Positions 8,388 to 15,964 of a DNA stretch of 27,250 bases are shown here, in pieces; position 1 is the first letter of the stretch, and the number at the start of each line of letters is the position of its first letter. The stretch covers positions 1 through 27,250 of the forward strand of contig JBJXFI010000304.1 of NCBI GenBank assembly GCA_046154695.1, written 5' to 3'. The stretch comes from DALYLB01 sp046154695. GTDB lineage: Bacteria; Acidobacteriota; Blastocatellia; RBC074. A model generated the notes under the pieces. It had not been told where the DNA came from. It did not search any database and saw only the letters and a program-made list of their open reading frames with translations. The position numbers were made by a program, and so were the translations under genes.

Positions 8388-8978
8388 CTATTTGGCAATC
8401 TGCCTTCGCAGGATCGAGACAACCTCCCGCCCGCCGAACGAGGTCTCGGCGACGGTGATCCCGCAGAACAAAAAGCCATCGCGCCCCGCGCCGTTCAACT
8501 CTTTCTCCTGCGTCGAGGTGCGGTTGGTCGCCAGCAGCTTGTATTCATAGGCGGTCTTCTGGCTGTCGGTGCGCTCGAGAATCACCACGACCTCCCGGCC
8601 GCCGAAGGCCGTGTCATAGATCGTCTGTCCCGTGTATAGAAAGCCATCCGCGCCGGCCTGGTTCAATTCCTTGGACATCGTTGATGTTTTGCGCGTGGCG
8701 AGCAGCTTGTAATCGTGCCGCGCGCTGCCCCCGCCCTGCCGCCGGGACATGATCACGACAATTTCGTTTCCGCCAGCGGCCGTCTCTCCGCCCATCGTGC
8801 CTTCGTAGCGGAACCCCTGGGCCGCTACCTGATTCATCTCTTTTTCCATGGTCGAGGTTTTATTAGTCGCCAGCAGCCGGTATTCGACCAGCTCCGCGGA
8901 AGGAGAGACCCGGGGATTCGCAACCGCCCCTCCATCGACCGCCCATCCCAGAAAAAGCGCAAAAAGTGTCATAAACAT
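8388..8978 (-). CDS. Secreted protein with three tandem DUF4177-like repeats
   Basis: This protein of 196 residues has no assignable function. ATG 8978 is chosen because GGAGG lies 10 bp upstream on the minus strand; two ATG codons lie close together (8978 and 8972). After a short signal peptide (MFMTLFALFLGWAVDGGAVA) the protein consists of three copies of a domain of about 50 residues, starting at Y33, Y90 and Y146 with a period of 56-57. Each begins Y-K/R-LLAT-x-x-TST, continues with KE-M/L-N and GF, and ends near GGxEVVxI. Repeats 2 and 3 match at 32 of 47 aligned residues by eye count; repeat 1 is more divergent. The pattern resembles DUF4177-type small alpha/beta domains (recalled, not searched). 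It is convergent with the SDR and has its own promoter. Confidence 0.75.
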   Translation of the reverse strand: MFMTLFALFLGWAVDGGAVANPRVSPSAELVEYRLLATNKTSTMEKEMNQVAAQGFRYEGTMGGETAAGGNEIVVIMSRRQGGGSARHDYKLLATRKTSTMSKELNQAGADGFLYTGQTIYDTAFGGREVVVILERTDSQKTAYEYKLLATNRTSTQEKELNGAGRDGFLFCGITVAETSFGGREVVSILRRQIAK

Positions 8979-9020
8979 GGATTCGATTCCTCCGATTAAT
9001 GATCGCCGCGGGGGACGGGG

Positions 9021-9049
9021 AGTATGAAACAAGAATGAATGGAGATCAA
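9021..9049 (-). promoter_or_regulatory. Candidate sigma-70-like promoter for the triple-repeat protein
   Basis: On the minus strand, TTGATC (9049-9044) and CATACT (9026-9021) are separated by exactly 17 bp, each matching four of six consensus positions. The predicted transcript would have a leader of about 35 nt containing the GGAGG site. Confidence 0.45.
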
Positions 9050-9090
9050 GATTTTGCAAGGCCCCATAGCCAAGCGTCGAATCGGTCTAG

Positions 9091-9114
9091 TATAATGCCC
9101 CGGCGTGACGCCGG
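9091..9114 (+). promoter_or_regulatory. -10 TATAAT with adjacent inverted repeat, upstream of the helical secreted protein
   Basis: A perfect TATAAT at 9091-9096 lacks a clear -35. It is followed directly by CCGGCG-TGA-CGCCGG (9100-9114), placed about where transcription would start. The palindrome could be an operator or a hairpin at the 5' end of the transcript. The start codon is 50 bp further on. Confidence 0.4.
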
Positions 9115-9164
9115 TGGGTGCGCGTCACAGTCATTTAAAATCCAATCAATCAACGAGGTAGCCG

Positions 9165-10166
9165 ATGAAATCAGGGATTGTCCCCCGAACGTGGGTCATT
9201 GTGATATGCGCATGCCTGAGTCTGGCGGTCTGGGCGCAGGAGAAGCCGAAAGAGCAGCCGAAAATCTCGGAAGGCGAACAGAAAGCGATCGAAAAGATCA
9301 ATACCGCGAGCGGATTGCAGGCGAAGATGCAGGCCGTCGGCGAGTATATGAAGAAGTTTTCGAAGAGTCCGATGCGGCCGAAAGTCGCCGCCTTCGTCGC
9401 CAACGAGATTCTGATCGTCACGGATCACAATCAGCGAATCTCCATGTCACAGGCGTATATGTCGACCTTCAATCAGCCGGGGGAGCCGGAACTGGTGCAG
9501 CCCGGGCTGATCGACTCATTGACCAAGGTCCAGAAGGTCGATGAGGCCTTTGCGGAAGGCGCCAAATACCTCGGAACAGTCCCGGACGACGTCACCATTC
9601 TCACCTCGCTCGCGATGGTCGGCGCCGATCAGGCGCAGCGGCAGAATGGAAAGTTCGCGCCGCAGGTTCTTCAGTACAGCACAAAAGCCATCGAACTGAT
9701 CGAAGCCGACAAACGGCACGACCGGATTCCCGTCGATGAATGGGCCGCATTCAAGAACCGCTGGCTGCCGAGCCTCTATCAGGTGCAGGGATTGATCTCC
9801 TTCCTTACAGGGGACAAGGCGAGCGCCCGAACCCGGATGGACAGGGCCGCGCAACTCAATCCGCAGGACCCCTTCACGATGATGATGATGGGCAACTTCG
9901 CGGATGAGGAGTATCAGGAACTGGCCAAGCAGTATCAGGCGGCGAAGGACGGACCGATCAAGGATGGCATCTACAAGCAGGCGCTCGAAAAGATGGATCT
10001 CGTCATCGATTACTATGCCCGCTCGGCCGCCGCCGCGGATGGGAAGCCCGAGTACAAGGGCCTTCTGGAGCAGGTTCAGAAGGGGCTCGACGCCTACTAT
10101 TCCTTCCGCCACAACGGCTCGACCACGGGATTGAAGGAGCTGGTCGAGAAGTACAAAAAGAAATAG
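9165..10166 (+). CDS. Secreted helical (TPR-like) protein of unknown function
   Basis: This exported protein of 333 residues has no specific recognised family. ATG 9165 is preceded by GAGGT (9155-9159). A signal peptide is evident (about 1-24, cleavage near VWAQ), followed by a charged Lys/Glu/Pro stretch. The remainder is almost all alpha-helical in character. It contains degenerate TPR-like segments, such as LISFLTGDKASARTRMDRAAQLNPQDPFTMMMMGNF near 205-245, which has the usual small-residue/Leu/Pro spacing. Another helical pair follows with YKQALEKMDLVIDYYARS. It resembles the many periplasmic TPR scaffold proteins of Acidobacteriota. It stands alone, with a promoter upstream and a strong hairpin terminator downstream. 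No enzyme motif is visible. Confidence 0.75.
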   Translation: MKSGIVPRTWVIVICACLSLAVWAQEKPKEQPKISEGEQKAIEKINTASGLQAKMQAVGEYMKKFSKSPMRPKVAAFVANEILIVTDHNQRISMSQAYMSTFNQPGEPELVQPGLIDSLTKVQKVDEAFAEGAKYLGTVPDDVTILTSLAMVGADQAQRQNGKFAPQVLQYSTKAIELIEADKRHDRIPVDEWAAFKNRWLPSLYQVQGLISFLTGDKASARTRMDRAAQLNPQDPFTMMMMGNFADEEYQELAKQYQAAKDGPIKDGIYKQALEKMDLVIDYYARSAAAADGKPEYKGLLEQVQKGLDAYYSFRHNGSTTGLKELVEKYKKK

Positions 10167-10196
10167 GCGGCTTCCCGGCAGCGAGCCAGCCTCCTG

Positions 10197-10252
10197 AAAA
10201 CGGATCGAGGCGGGATAATTTTGAATAATTATCCCGCCTCGATCCGTTTTTT
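10197..10252 (+). terminator. Perfect 24-bp stem terminator between convergent genes
   Basis: The arms 10197-10220 and 10227-10250 pair without mismatch around a 6-nt loop, followed by six T (10247-10252). The flanking AAAA on the left gives a shorter U-run for the opposite strand, so it probably also terminates the McjB-like gene on the minus strand. Confidence 0.92.
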
Positions 10253-10296
10253 CGCCCCCGCGCGAGGAATTTGATACGGCCCGCGGCGATCTGCCC

Positions 10297-10770
10297 CTAC
10301 GGGGGGGGAGCGGAATAAACGATCTTGAATTTTTCGTCCGGATCGGCGGCTTCGGCGTAAGCGCGATGGGGATCGTCGAGCTTGACGATCCAGGCGTGTC
10401 CGTGGCGCGTCAGGTCGTCGTCGCCGCGGCTGTCCTTTCGAACGCCGAAGCAGATTCGCGCGGGATAGCCATAGCCGTTGAGCAGGCGATAGGCGATCAG
10501 CGAGCGCTGCACGCATCGGCCCCACTCCGACGGGACGCGCACGAGAAGCGAGGCGAGATGGGCGATTCGCGCTGGATCCGAGAGGCGCCATCCGGGCTGC
10601 GGCGGAAGATGCAATGCCTCGGCGGCGCGCACCGAAGCGGGAAACGCGGGAGACGGCGCATCGGTCTTCAGATATTTTTTGACGAGCCGGGCGGCGCGAA
10701 TCGCGCGCGCCAGCAGCAGGTAGTTCTCGATCGCGAAAGCATACCTGCAAAATCTCAGCGGATGGATCAT
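10297..10770 (-). CDS. McjB-like (lasso peptide biosynthesis B2) transglutaminase-fold protein, orphan
   Basis: This protein of 157 residues matches the C-terminal domain of lasso-peptide leader proteases (McjB/B2, Transglut_core3). The core is C86 in GRCVQRSLIAYRLLNGYGYPARICFGV, then H125 in GHAWIV, then an Asp near D132, consistent with a Cys-His-Asp triad. ATG 10770 is chosen because GGGGAG lies 8 bp upstream; upstream in-frame ATGs lack a ribosome site. The N-terminal part (about 1-75) is helical and Arg-rich, as in other B2 proteins. In lasso clusters B2 cleaves a precursor leader together with B1 and cyclase C. No B1, cyclase, asparagine-synthetase-like gene or precursor is visible next to it, so it is either an orphan or serves another function. 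Catalytic activity is inferred. Confidence 0.75.
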   Translation of the reverse strand: MIHPLRFCRYAFAIENYLLLARAIRAARLVKKYLKTDAPSPAFPASVRAAEALHLPPQPGWRLSDPARIAHLASLLVRVPSEWGRCVQRSLIAYRLLNGYGYPARICFGVRKDSRGDDDLTRHGHAWIVKLDDPHRAYAEAADPDEKFKIVYSAPPP

Positions 10771-10804
10771 GAAAACGACTCCCCGGAAACGGAACACAAG
10801 CTCC

Positions 10805-10813
10805 ATTATGCCA
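10805..10813 (-). promoter_or_regulatory. Extended -10 element for the McjB-like gene
   Basis: On the minus strand TGG-CATAAT reads as a TGn extended -10 hexamer (CATAAT at 10810-10805), about 35 bp before the ATG at 10770. I see no good -35. Confidence 0.4.
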
Positions 10814-10965
10814 CAGGACGGCCCGCGGGGAAGCCGGAGAGCGGCCTGCAAGAATCCGCCGGGCGGCCCGTTCTACCAATGTTTTTCGGGCTTTATACGG
10901 CTGTTGAAATGAAAAGGCGATGAAGGGCGAATGTCGGGGGAGCGAGAGGCAAAATCGAACGGGAG

Positions 10966-10974
10966 TGCTATAAT
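10966..10974 (+). promoter_or_regulatory. Extended -10 promoter for the M1-like gene
   Basis: TGC-TATAAT (10966-10974) is a perfect extended -10. The -35 region (GAGGCA at 10946-10951, 17-bp spacer) is weak. Transcription would start near 10981, giving a leader of about 50-70 nt. Confidence 0.55.
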
Positions 10975-11031
10975 CGCCGGAAGTATAAGAAACAATGGAA
11001 ACAGGGAGCAGGCGAGGTCTCTGAGATTGAG

Positions 11032-13191
11032 ATGGGGGGCAACCAGGAGATGAAAAGAATTTTTCTGCGGGCGGGCATCGTGATTGCGGTGCTGGCGCAT
11101 ACCTTTACCGCCGTGAACGCCCAAAAAGGCGGGGCGGAGATCGATGTGCAGCACTATAAAATCGACGCGGAGCTGGCGCCCGCCTTGCAGTTATTGAAGG
11201 CTCGCGCCGAGGTGCGGTTTATCCCGTTGGGCGACACGCGCTCGGTGGTCTTCGAGATGAACGGCTCGCTGCTCATCAAGCGCATCACGATGGTCGGTGC
11301 GCCGGTGGCGGCCGCCGCGCAGCCGGCCGCGGCGGCGATGACAAAGGATCCGAAGGCGAAAGCCCGGGAAGTCAAACCCGCGACCTCCATCTTGGCGGCG
11401 GCGGCCACGGCCGTCGCGCCGCCGCAGGACGGCCTGCAGTTCATTCAGGACAATCGTGAAAATATGAATGTCCGGATCGATCTGGGCACGGTCGTTCCGG
11501 CGAAACAGCCGGTGACGCTCATTTTTGAATACGAAGGGGCGCTCGAATCGCCGCAGGGCGGCCCGATCACCAATGCGCGCCTGGCCTATGTCGGGGAGCA
11601 GGGCTCCTATCTCTTCTATGCCGCGCGCTGGTTTCCCTTCCACGAATATGCCGCCGATCGGTCGGCCTACGACATCAGCATCAAGGCGCCCCGGGGCGTG
11701 CTGGTTGCGGGATATAGCGAACAGCCCGTGGTGCTCACTCCCTCCGCGGATCCGAAGACGAAAGAGGAGTTTTCGACCTATGCCTTCACCTGCGCCACGC
11801 CCGTTCTGCCGGGCAACTTCGCGGCCGCGAAATATATCGTCAAGACGGCCGCGTATGGCGGGCTCACCGTCGATTTCTACGTCAAGGCCGGCGACGAAAA
11901 ATGGGCGGATCACGCCTCGGATGTAATCGGCAAGCACCTGGAGTTCTATTCCTCGAAATTCGGCCGGTATCCCTTCGGAAATAAATTGGTCGTCGCGGAG
12001 ACGGATGAAGAGACGCTCGAAACCTATTCGGGGCCCGGGATCATGTTCGTCTCGCCGCGCGCCCTGACGGCGGGCATCGACGAGAAACTCGCCCGCGAAA
12101 CCGCCTACCAGTGGTGGGGGCAGGGCGTGGGATTGAAATCGTTCGACGACACCTGGCTTTCGCAGGGGTTGTCCGAGTTCAGCACCCTGCTTTATCTGAA
12201 GGAGAACTCGAATGAGACCCAGTTCCAGCAGGCGCTACAGGCGGAACTGGAGAAGGCTCTGGCGTTCGAGCAGTCGGCGTCGGTGCGCAACGCGCCGAAT
12301 CAGCTCGATGACCAGACGCCCGCGTTTCGCTCCGTCGTCTTCTACAAGGGCGCGCTCGTCTTCAATATGCTGCGGCAGCTGCTGGGCGAGAACGAATTCG
12401 ACAAGATGCTGCGGGACTATTTCACGGCGTATAACGGCAAGAACGTCAAGCTCGACGATTTCGAGACGTTCGCCTCGAAATTCGCGGGCCGGAATCTTCG
12501 GTTTTTCTTCGGGCAGTGGCTGGACTCGACGGGAGTGCCTGAGTTTCGCGCCGAGTATCGCATGCTGCGGAACAAGGAGGGCTTCCGCGTCCCGGGCACG
12601 GTCAAGCAGGATCTCGATACCTTCGAAATGCCCGTGGAGATTTCATTGAAGACCGAGGCGGGGGCGGAGAAGCAGGTGTTGATGATGAAGGGGACCTCCG
12701 CCGACTTCGACATCTTCACCAAGAGCAAGCCGATCGAGATCATTGTCGATCCCGACGCGAAGATCCTGCGGAGCTCGGAGGATCTGCGCCAGGGCGTGAT
12801 CGTGCGCCGGGGTATCGAGCATTTCCGCGAACAGGAGTATGTCGAGGCCGAGCAGCAATTTCAGGCGGCGATCAAGCTCAATCGTGGAAATTCGTGGGCC
12901 TGGTACAATCTCGGCCTGCTCTATATGACCCAGCGCAACTGGAACAAGGCCCTCGACGCATTCGATCAGGCGCTCGGCGGGAATCTGCGCCCCGACTGGG
13001 TGGAGGTCTGGTCCTATATCTATCGCGGAAATTCCTGGGACTCCATCGGCCAGCGCGAACGCGCGGTCACGGAATACAACAAGGCCATTGGCAATGGCAA
13101 CAATTACGATAACGCCCAGGCGACGGCGCAACAGTTCATCGCCGAACCCTTCGGGAAGAAGAAGCCGTCCGGCGACAGCCAGACGAATTGA
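11032..13191 (+). CDS. Secreted M1-peptidase-like protein lacking zinc ligands, with C-terminal TPRs
   Basis: This exported protein of 719 residues has the architecture of M1 aminopeptidases: an N-terminal beta saddle (about 35-285), a catalytic-like domain (285-520) and a final beta domain. About 110 residues of TPRs follow (about 600-710: FREQEYVEAEQQFQAAIKLN, then WAWYNLGLLYMTQRNWNKALDAF). The zinc motif HExxH is replaced by RETAY (R355, E356, Y359) directly before QWWG. The third ligand in WLSEG is Q378 (WLSQG). All three metal ligands are therefore lost although the fold markers remain, so peptidase activity is unlikely. An Ala/Pro-rich insertion sits at about 89-132. The start is uncertain: ATG 11032 or ATG 11050; both give a signal peptide ending near VNAQ. 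It is probably a secreted scaffold or binding protein (inference). Confidence 0.88.
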   Translation: MGGNQEMKRIFLRAGIVIAVLAHTFTAVNAQKGGAEIDVQHYKIDAELAPALQLLKARAEVRFIPLGDTRSVVFEMNGSLLIKRITMVGAPVAAAAQPAAAAMTKDPKAKAREVKPATSILAAAATAVAPPQDGLQFIQDNRENMNVRIDLGTVVPAKQPVTLIFEYEGALESPQGGPITNARLAYVGEQGSYLFYAARWFPFHEYAADRSAYDISIKAPRGVLVAGYSEQPVVLTPSADPKTKEEFSTYAFTCATPVLPGNFAAAKYIVKTAAYGGLTVDFYVKAGDEKWADHASDVIGKHLEFYSSKFGRYPFGNKLVVAETDEETLETYSGPGIMFVSPRALTAGIDEKLARETAYQWWGQGVGLKSFDDTWLSQGLSEFSTLLYLKENSNETQFQQALQAELEKALAFEQSASVRNAPNQLDDQTPAFRSVVFYKGALVFNMLRQLLGENEFDKMLRDYFTAYNGKNVKLDDFETFASKFAGRNLRFFFGQWLDSTGVPEFRAEYRMLRNKEGFRVPGTVKQDLDTFEMPVEISLKTEAGAEKQVLMMKGTSADFDIFTKSKPIEIIVDPDAKILRSSEDLRQGVIVRRGIEHFREQEYVEAEQQFQAAIKLNRGNSWAWYNLGLLYMTQRNWNKALDAFDQALGGNLRPDWVEVWSYIYRGNSWDSIGQRERAVTEYNKAIGNGNNYDNAQATAQQFIAEPFGKKKPSGDSQTN

Positions 13192-13196
13192 ATTCC

Positions 13197-13228
13197 TGTG
13201 CGCCGCGGGGCCTCAACCGCGGCGCACA
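13197..13228. repeat. GC-rich 12-bp stem hairpin after the M1-like gene
   Basis: Arms 13197-13208 and 13217-13228 pair perfectly around an 8-nt loop, 6 bp past the stop codon. No T-run follows on the plus strand, so it may be a rho-assisted or transcript-stabilising hairpin rather than a canonical terminator. Confidence 0.5.
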
Positions 13229-13283
13229 TACCACTATTGTCGTAAATTCAAATTCGAGGGGAAGGTTCGCAGCCTCGCCAGTT

Positions 13284-13970
13284 ATGAGAAAGATCATCCC
13301 ACCGATACTTGCGCTTGTTGCGCTCCTTTCTTTTCAAGGGTCGATGATGGCGCAGGCGATCGCCAGCGCCGGCGCGGGGGCCGCGCGAGACAATGCCCAG
13401 CTTAGGTATCATTATCTGTTTGAAAACCCGCGATTTCTGGTTCCGGTGCAGGAGGTGGAATTCGACGGCGCGGGGCATGGACGGTTTCGTTTTCAGCGCA
13501 AGGATCAGGAAGAGACCATTCTGACGTTCGAGGTTTCCGGGGCCTTGCTATCGAAAGTCCAGTCGCTTTTCGATGCCCTCAATTTTCTGGAAAGCAGCGA
13601 GGATTACCAGCACAAGAAGGATTTCTCCCACCTCGGCATCCGGACGATCACCCTGTCGCGCGGTGGGAGGGCGCGAACCGTCAGGTTCAGCTACACGGAC
13701 AACCAGAGCCTCAATCGACTGGCCGACGTTTTTCAGGATCTCGCCACGCAAGAGACGCGCTTTTTCGAAATGGAGGCCATTCGCGCCAATGACCCGATCT
13801 CGACGCCGGCGCAATTGCGCCTGCTGGAGAGCGAGTTGCGGTCGAAGCACATCGCCGATCCCGTCCGGTTCGAAAAGGTCCTCCAGGAGATCAAACTCGA
13901 CGAGGGCGTCCCGCTCATCGCGCGCAATCACGCCGATCGCCTGTTGCAGATGATTCATAAAGGAAAATAG
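13284..13970 (+). CDS. Secreted protein of unknown function
   Basis: This exported protein of 228 residues belongs to no family I recognise. The frame is open upstream, but ATG 13284 begins a good signal peptide (MRKIIPPILALVALLSFQGSMMAQA), so I choose it despite a weak ribosome site. The mature part starts with YHYLFENPRFLVPVQEVEFDGAGHGRFRF, a beta-rich stretch. It continues with TFEVSGALLSKVQSLFDALNFL, suggesting an alpha/beta domain, and ends in a charged helical tail with repeated Leu/Glu/Arg. No catalytic motif or membrane helix beyond the signal is visible. It is separated from the M1-like gene by 92 bp including a hairpin, and may be co-transcribed with it. It converges on the MGMT gene, with only 7 bp between stops. 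Confidence 0.7.
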   Translation: MRKIIPPILALVALLSFQGSMMAQAIASAGAGAARDNAQLRYHYLFENPRFLVPVQEVEFDGAGHGRFRFQRKDQEETILTFEVSGALLSKVQSLFDALNFLESSEDYQHKKDFSHLGIRTITLSRGGRARTVRFSYTDNQSLNRLADVFQDLATQETRFFEMEAIRANDPISTPAQLRLLESELRSKHIADPVRFEKVLQEIKLDEGVPLIARNHADRLLQMIHKGK

Positions 13971-13977
13971 CAACCAC

Positions 13978-14481
13978 TCAGCCACCGGCACGACGATTCA
14001 AAGCCGCGAACTCCAGATCGAGAAGAAGCTTTTTCGCTTCGATCCCGCCGGCATATCCCGTAAGATCCGAGTTCGAGCCGATTACGCGGTGGCAGGGGAT
14101 GACGATCGAGATGGGGTTTTTGCCGTTTGCCGCTCCGACCGCGCGGGACGCATTCGGATTTCCGATGGTCCGGGCCAGTTCGCCATAGCTCATCGTCACG
14201 CCGTAGGGAATCCGCCGCAGTTCTTCCCATACGCGCAACTGGAACGGGGTTCCGTGCGGTGCGAGGGGCAGATCGAATTCCGTCAGCTCTCCCGCGAAAT
14301 AGGCCGCAAGCTGCCGGCGAGGGGCCGCGAAGGATCCCTCATCCCGATGCCAGTCCGGCCGCGGCGCGGGTCCTCCCTTGTGTTGTTCCGTGAAAAGGCC
14401 GGTAAGCGATTCCCCATTCGACGTGAGCAGCAACGGGCCCACGGGAGAATCGAGAATGGCGTAATAGGTCAGGTGGTTCAT
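13978..14481 (-). CDS. ogt: Methylated-DNA--[protein]-cysteine S-methyltransferase (Ogt/MGMT)
   Basis: This is a suicide DNA-repair protein of 167 residues that moves alkyl groups from O6-alkylguanine (and O4-alkylthymine) to its own Cys. The acceptor is C130 in IPCHRVIG. The DNA-binding helix and arginine finger are in NASRAVGAANGKNP (R113). The N-terminal domain (YYAILDSPVGPLLL) and length are normal. ATG 14481 is chosen because GAGGAG lies 7 bp upstream; the upstream TTG-type extension is not needed. It follows the Ada/AlkA fusion with a 22-bp gap on the same strand, so both are probably one operon induced by alkylation damage. The same gene order, AdaA-AlkA fusion then ogt, is known from Mycobacterium tuberculosis. 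Confidence 0.96.
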   Translation of the reverse strand: MNHLTYYAILDSPVGPLLLTSNGESLTGLFTEQHKGGPAPRPDWHRDEGSFAAPRRQLAAYFAGELTEFDLPLAPHGTPFQLRVWEELRRIPYGVTMSYGELARTIGNPNASRAVGAANGKNPISIVIPCHRVIGSNSDLTGYAGGIEAKKLLLDLEFAALNRRAGG

Positions 14482-14503
14482 TTCACTTCTCCTCAATCTT
14501 TTT

Positions 14504-15952
14504 TTATCCAAGCGTTTTCCAGAGGTGGAAGACGGCGTAGGCGCGCCATGGGCGCCAGCTTTCCGCCATTTCGAGTGTCTGTTTGACGGTAGGGAATCCG
14601 AGGGCCTTTCGCACGCCCAGGTCGGCGGCGGGAAAGGCGTCGGGCCAGCGAAGCGCGCGCATGGCGATGTATTGCGCGGTCCACTCTCCGATTCCGGGCA
14701 GCATCTTCATCCGTTCAATCGTTGCGTCGATGTTCGTAACGGCCGCGCCGGCCTGCATGGGGAATTGGCCCTTGTGGACGGCCCGCGCCAGCATAAGCAG
14801 GCAGTGGGCGCGGGACTTTGTGAGGCCGAGCGAGGTCATGTCTTCGAGAGAGGCCCCGGCGAGGCGGTCCGCGCGGGCCGGGAGCAGGGTTAATCCGTCG
14901 TGGGGCGTTTCGACCGGCTCGCTGAAGGCGCGGGCCAGCCGGCCGGCGAGCGTGGTCGCGGCGCGAACCGAGACCTGCTGCCCCAGAACGGCCCGGACCA
15001 TCATCTCGAACGGATCGAACGCGCCGGGGACCCGCAGGCCCGGCCGGCTTTCGACCAGCGGTTTCAGCCGCGCGTCCCGCGCCAGATGCGCCTCGATCCG
15101 CCGCGGATGCGCGTCCAGATCGAAGAGGCTCCGGACCCGGTTCAGCAGCGGGAGCATCGCCCGGCTCAGCGAGAGCGAGACGTTCAAGCGCAGCGCGTCC
15201 TTTTCCGGCGCGGGGAAGGCTTCGATCCAGCCCCTATGCTCTCCGATCGCGACGGTTCGCAGGTAGCGCCCGGCCTCGATCTTCTCGATTCCCGGGATGG
15301 CCCGCCCCGAGAGAAACTCCACCATCGAGGGCCAATCGAACGGCGGCCGGTAGGCGAGATCGACCGTCAGGGATTGGGTCTCTCGCGGAAGCTCCGGGCG
15401 CCGCCGCAAATCCATCGGCCGCAATCCGTAGCGTTCGTGAAAGACCGCGTTGAATTGCCGAACGCTTGAAAAACCGCTCGCAAACGCAACCTCGGTGGCC
15501 GGAAGCGAAGAGTCCGTCAACAGCCGCTTCGCCAGAAGCAACCGCTGCGTCTGGGCAAGCTCCATGGGGGTGACGCCGAGCGCGCTCTTCATCACCCGGC
15601 GAAGCTGGCGGGAACTGAGATCGAATTCCCGCGCCAGCTCCTCGACGCTCGCCTCGTTCAGCGCGCCGGCTTCGATTCGCGCCGCCGCGCTCCCCGCGAT
15701 TCGCGCCGCCGCGTCCACCAGGGCGTTTCCGGGCGCCAACTCCGGACGGCACCGCAGGCACGGGCGGAATCCCTCGCTCTCCGCCGCCGCCGCGGTGCCG
15801 TAAAACCTGCACCGCTCCCGCCGCGGCGTTCGCGCCGGGCACACCGGCCGGCAATAGATCCCCGTCGTCGTCACCCCGACGAAGATCACTCCGTCGAACC
15901 GCGTGTCGTGGGTCAGCAATGCCTGATAGCAACTGTCATGATCGAATAGCAT
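14504..15952 (-). CDS. Ada N-terminal / AraC / AlkA fusion: alkylation-response regulator and 3-methyladenine DNA glycosylase
   Basis: This bifunctional protein of 482 residues has an Ada N-terminal zinc domain with C34, C38, C65 and C68 (GIYCRPVC and RPCLRC). C34 is equivalent to the phosphotriester methyl-acceptor Cys of Ada. An AraC-type double HTH covers about 85-185. An AlkA-type domain (about 195-482) contains the HhH motif LPGIGEWTA (418-426) and the catalytic Asp D444 in FPAADLGVRK. Methylation of C34 by methylphosphotriesters would turn it into an activator of its own operon, while the glycosylase domain removes N-alkyl purines. ATG 15952 has no ribosome site. A TGC-TAAAAA stretch on the minus strand (15967-15959) would place transcription start at or next to the ATG, so a leaderless transcript is possible. 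The methyltransferase function of classical Ada is supplied by the separate ogt gene. Confidence 0.95.
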   Translation of the reverse strand: MLFDHDSCYQALLTHDTRFDGVIFVGVTTTGIYCRPVCPARTPRRERCRFYGTAAAAESEGFRPCLRCRPELAPGNALVDAAARIAGSAAARIEAGALNEASVEELAREFDLSSRQLRRVMKSALGVTPMELAQTQRLLLAKRLLTDSSLPATEVAFASGFSSVRQFNAVFHERYGLRPMDLRRRPELPRETQSLTVDLAYRPPFDWPSMVEFLSGRAIPGIEKIEAGRYLRTVAIGEHRGWIEAFPAPEKDALRLNVSLSLSRAMLPLLNRVRSLFDLDAHPRRIEAHLARDARLKPLVESRPGLRVPGAFDPFEMMVRAVLGQQVSVRAATTLAGRLARAFSEPVETPHDGLTLLPARADRLAGASLEDMTSLGLTKSRAHCLLMLARAVHKGQFPMQAGAAVTNIDATIERMKMLPGIGEWTAQYIAMRALRWPDAFPAADLGVRKALGFPTVKQTLEMAESWRPWRAYAVFHLWKTLG

Positions 15953-15964
15953 GCCGCATTTTTA

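Noticed and set aside
12094..12117. Possible frameshift explaining the lost HExxH motif
   Set aside because: The frame is continuous through the region with correct flanking family motifs (QWWG, WLSxG), so point substitutions rather than a frameshift explain it.
15234..15932. 232-residue frame within the Ada-AlkA fusion gene
   Set aside because: Same strand, wrong frame; Gly/Arg/Ala-rich with no motif, while the main frame has all expected residues.
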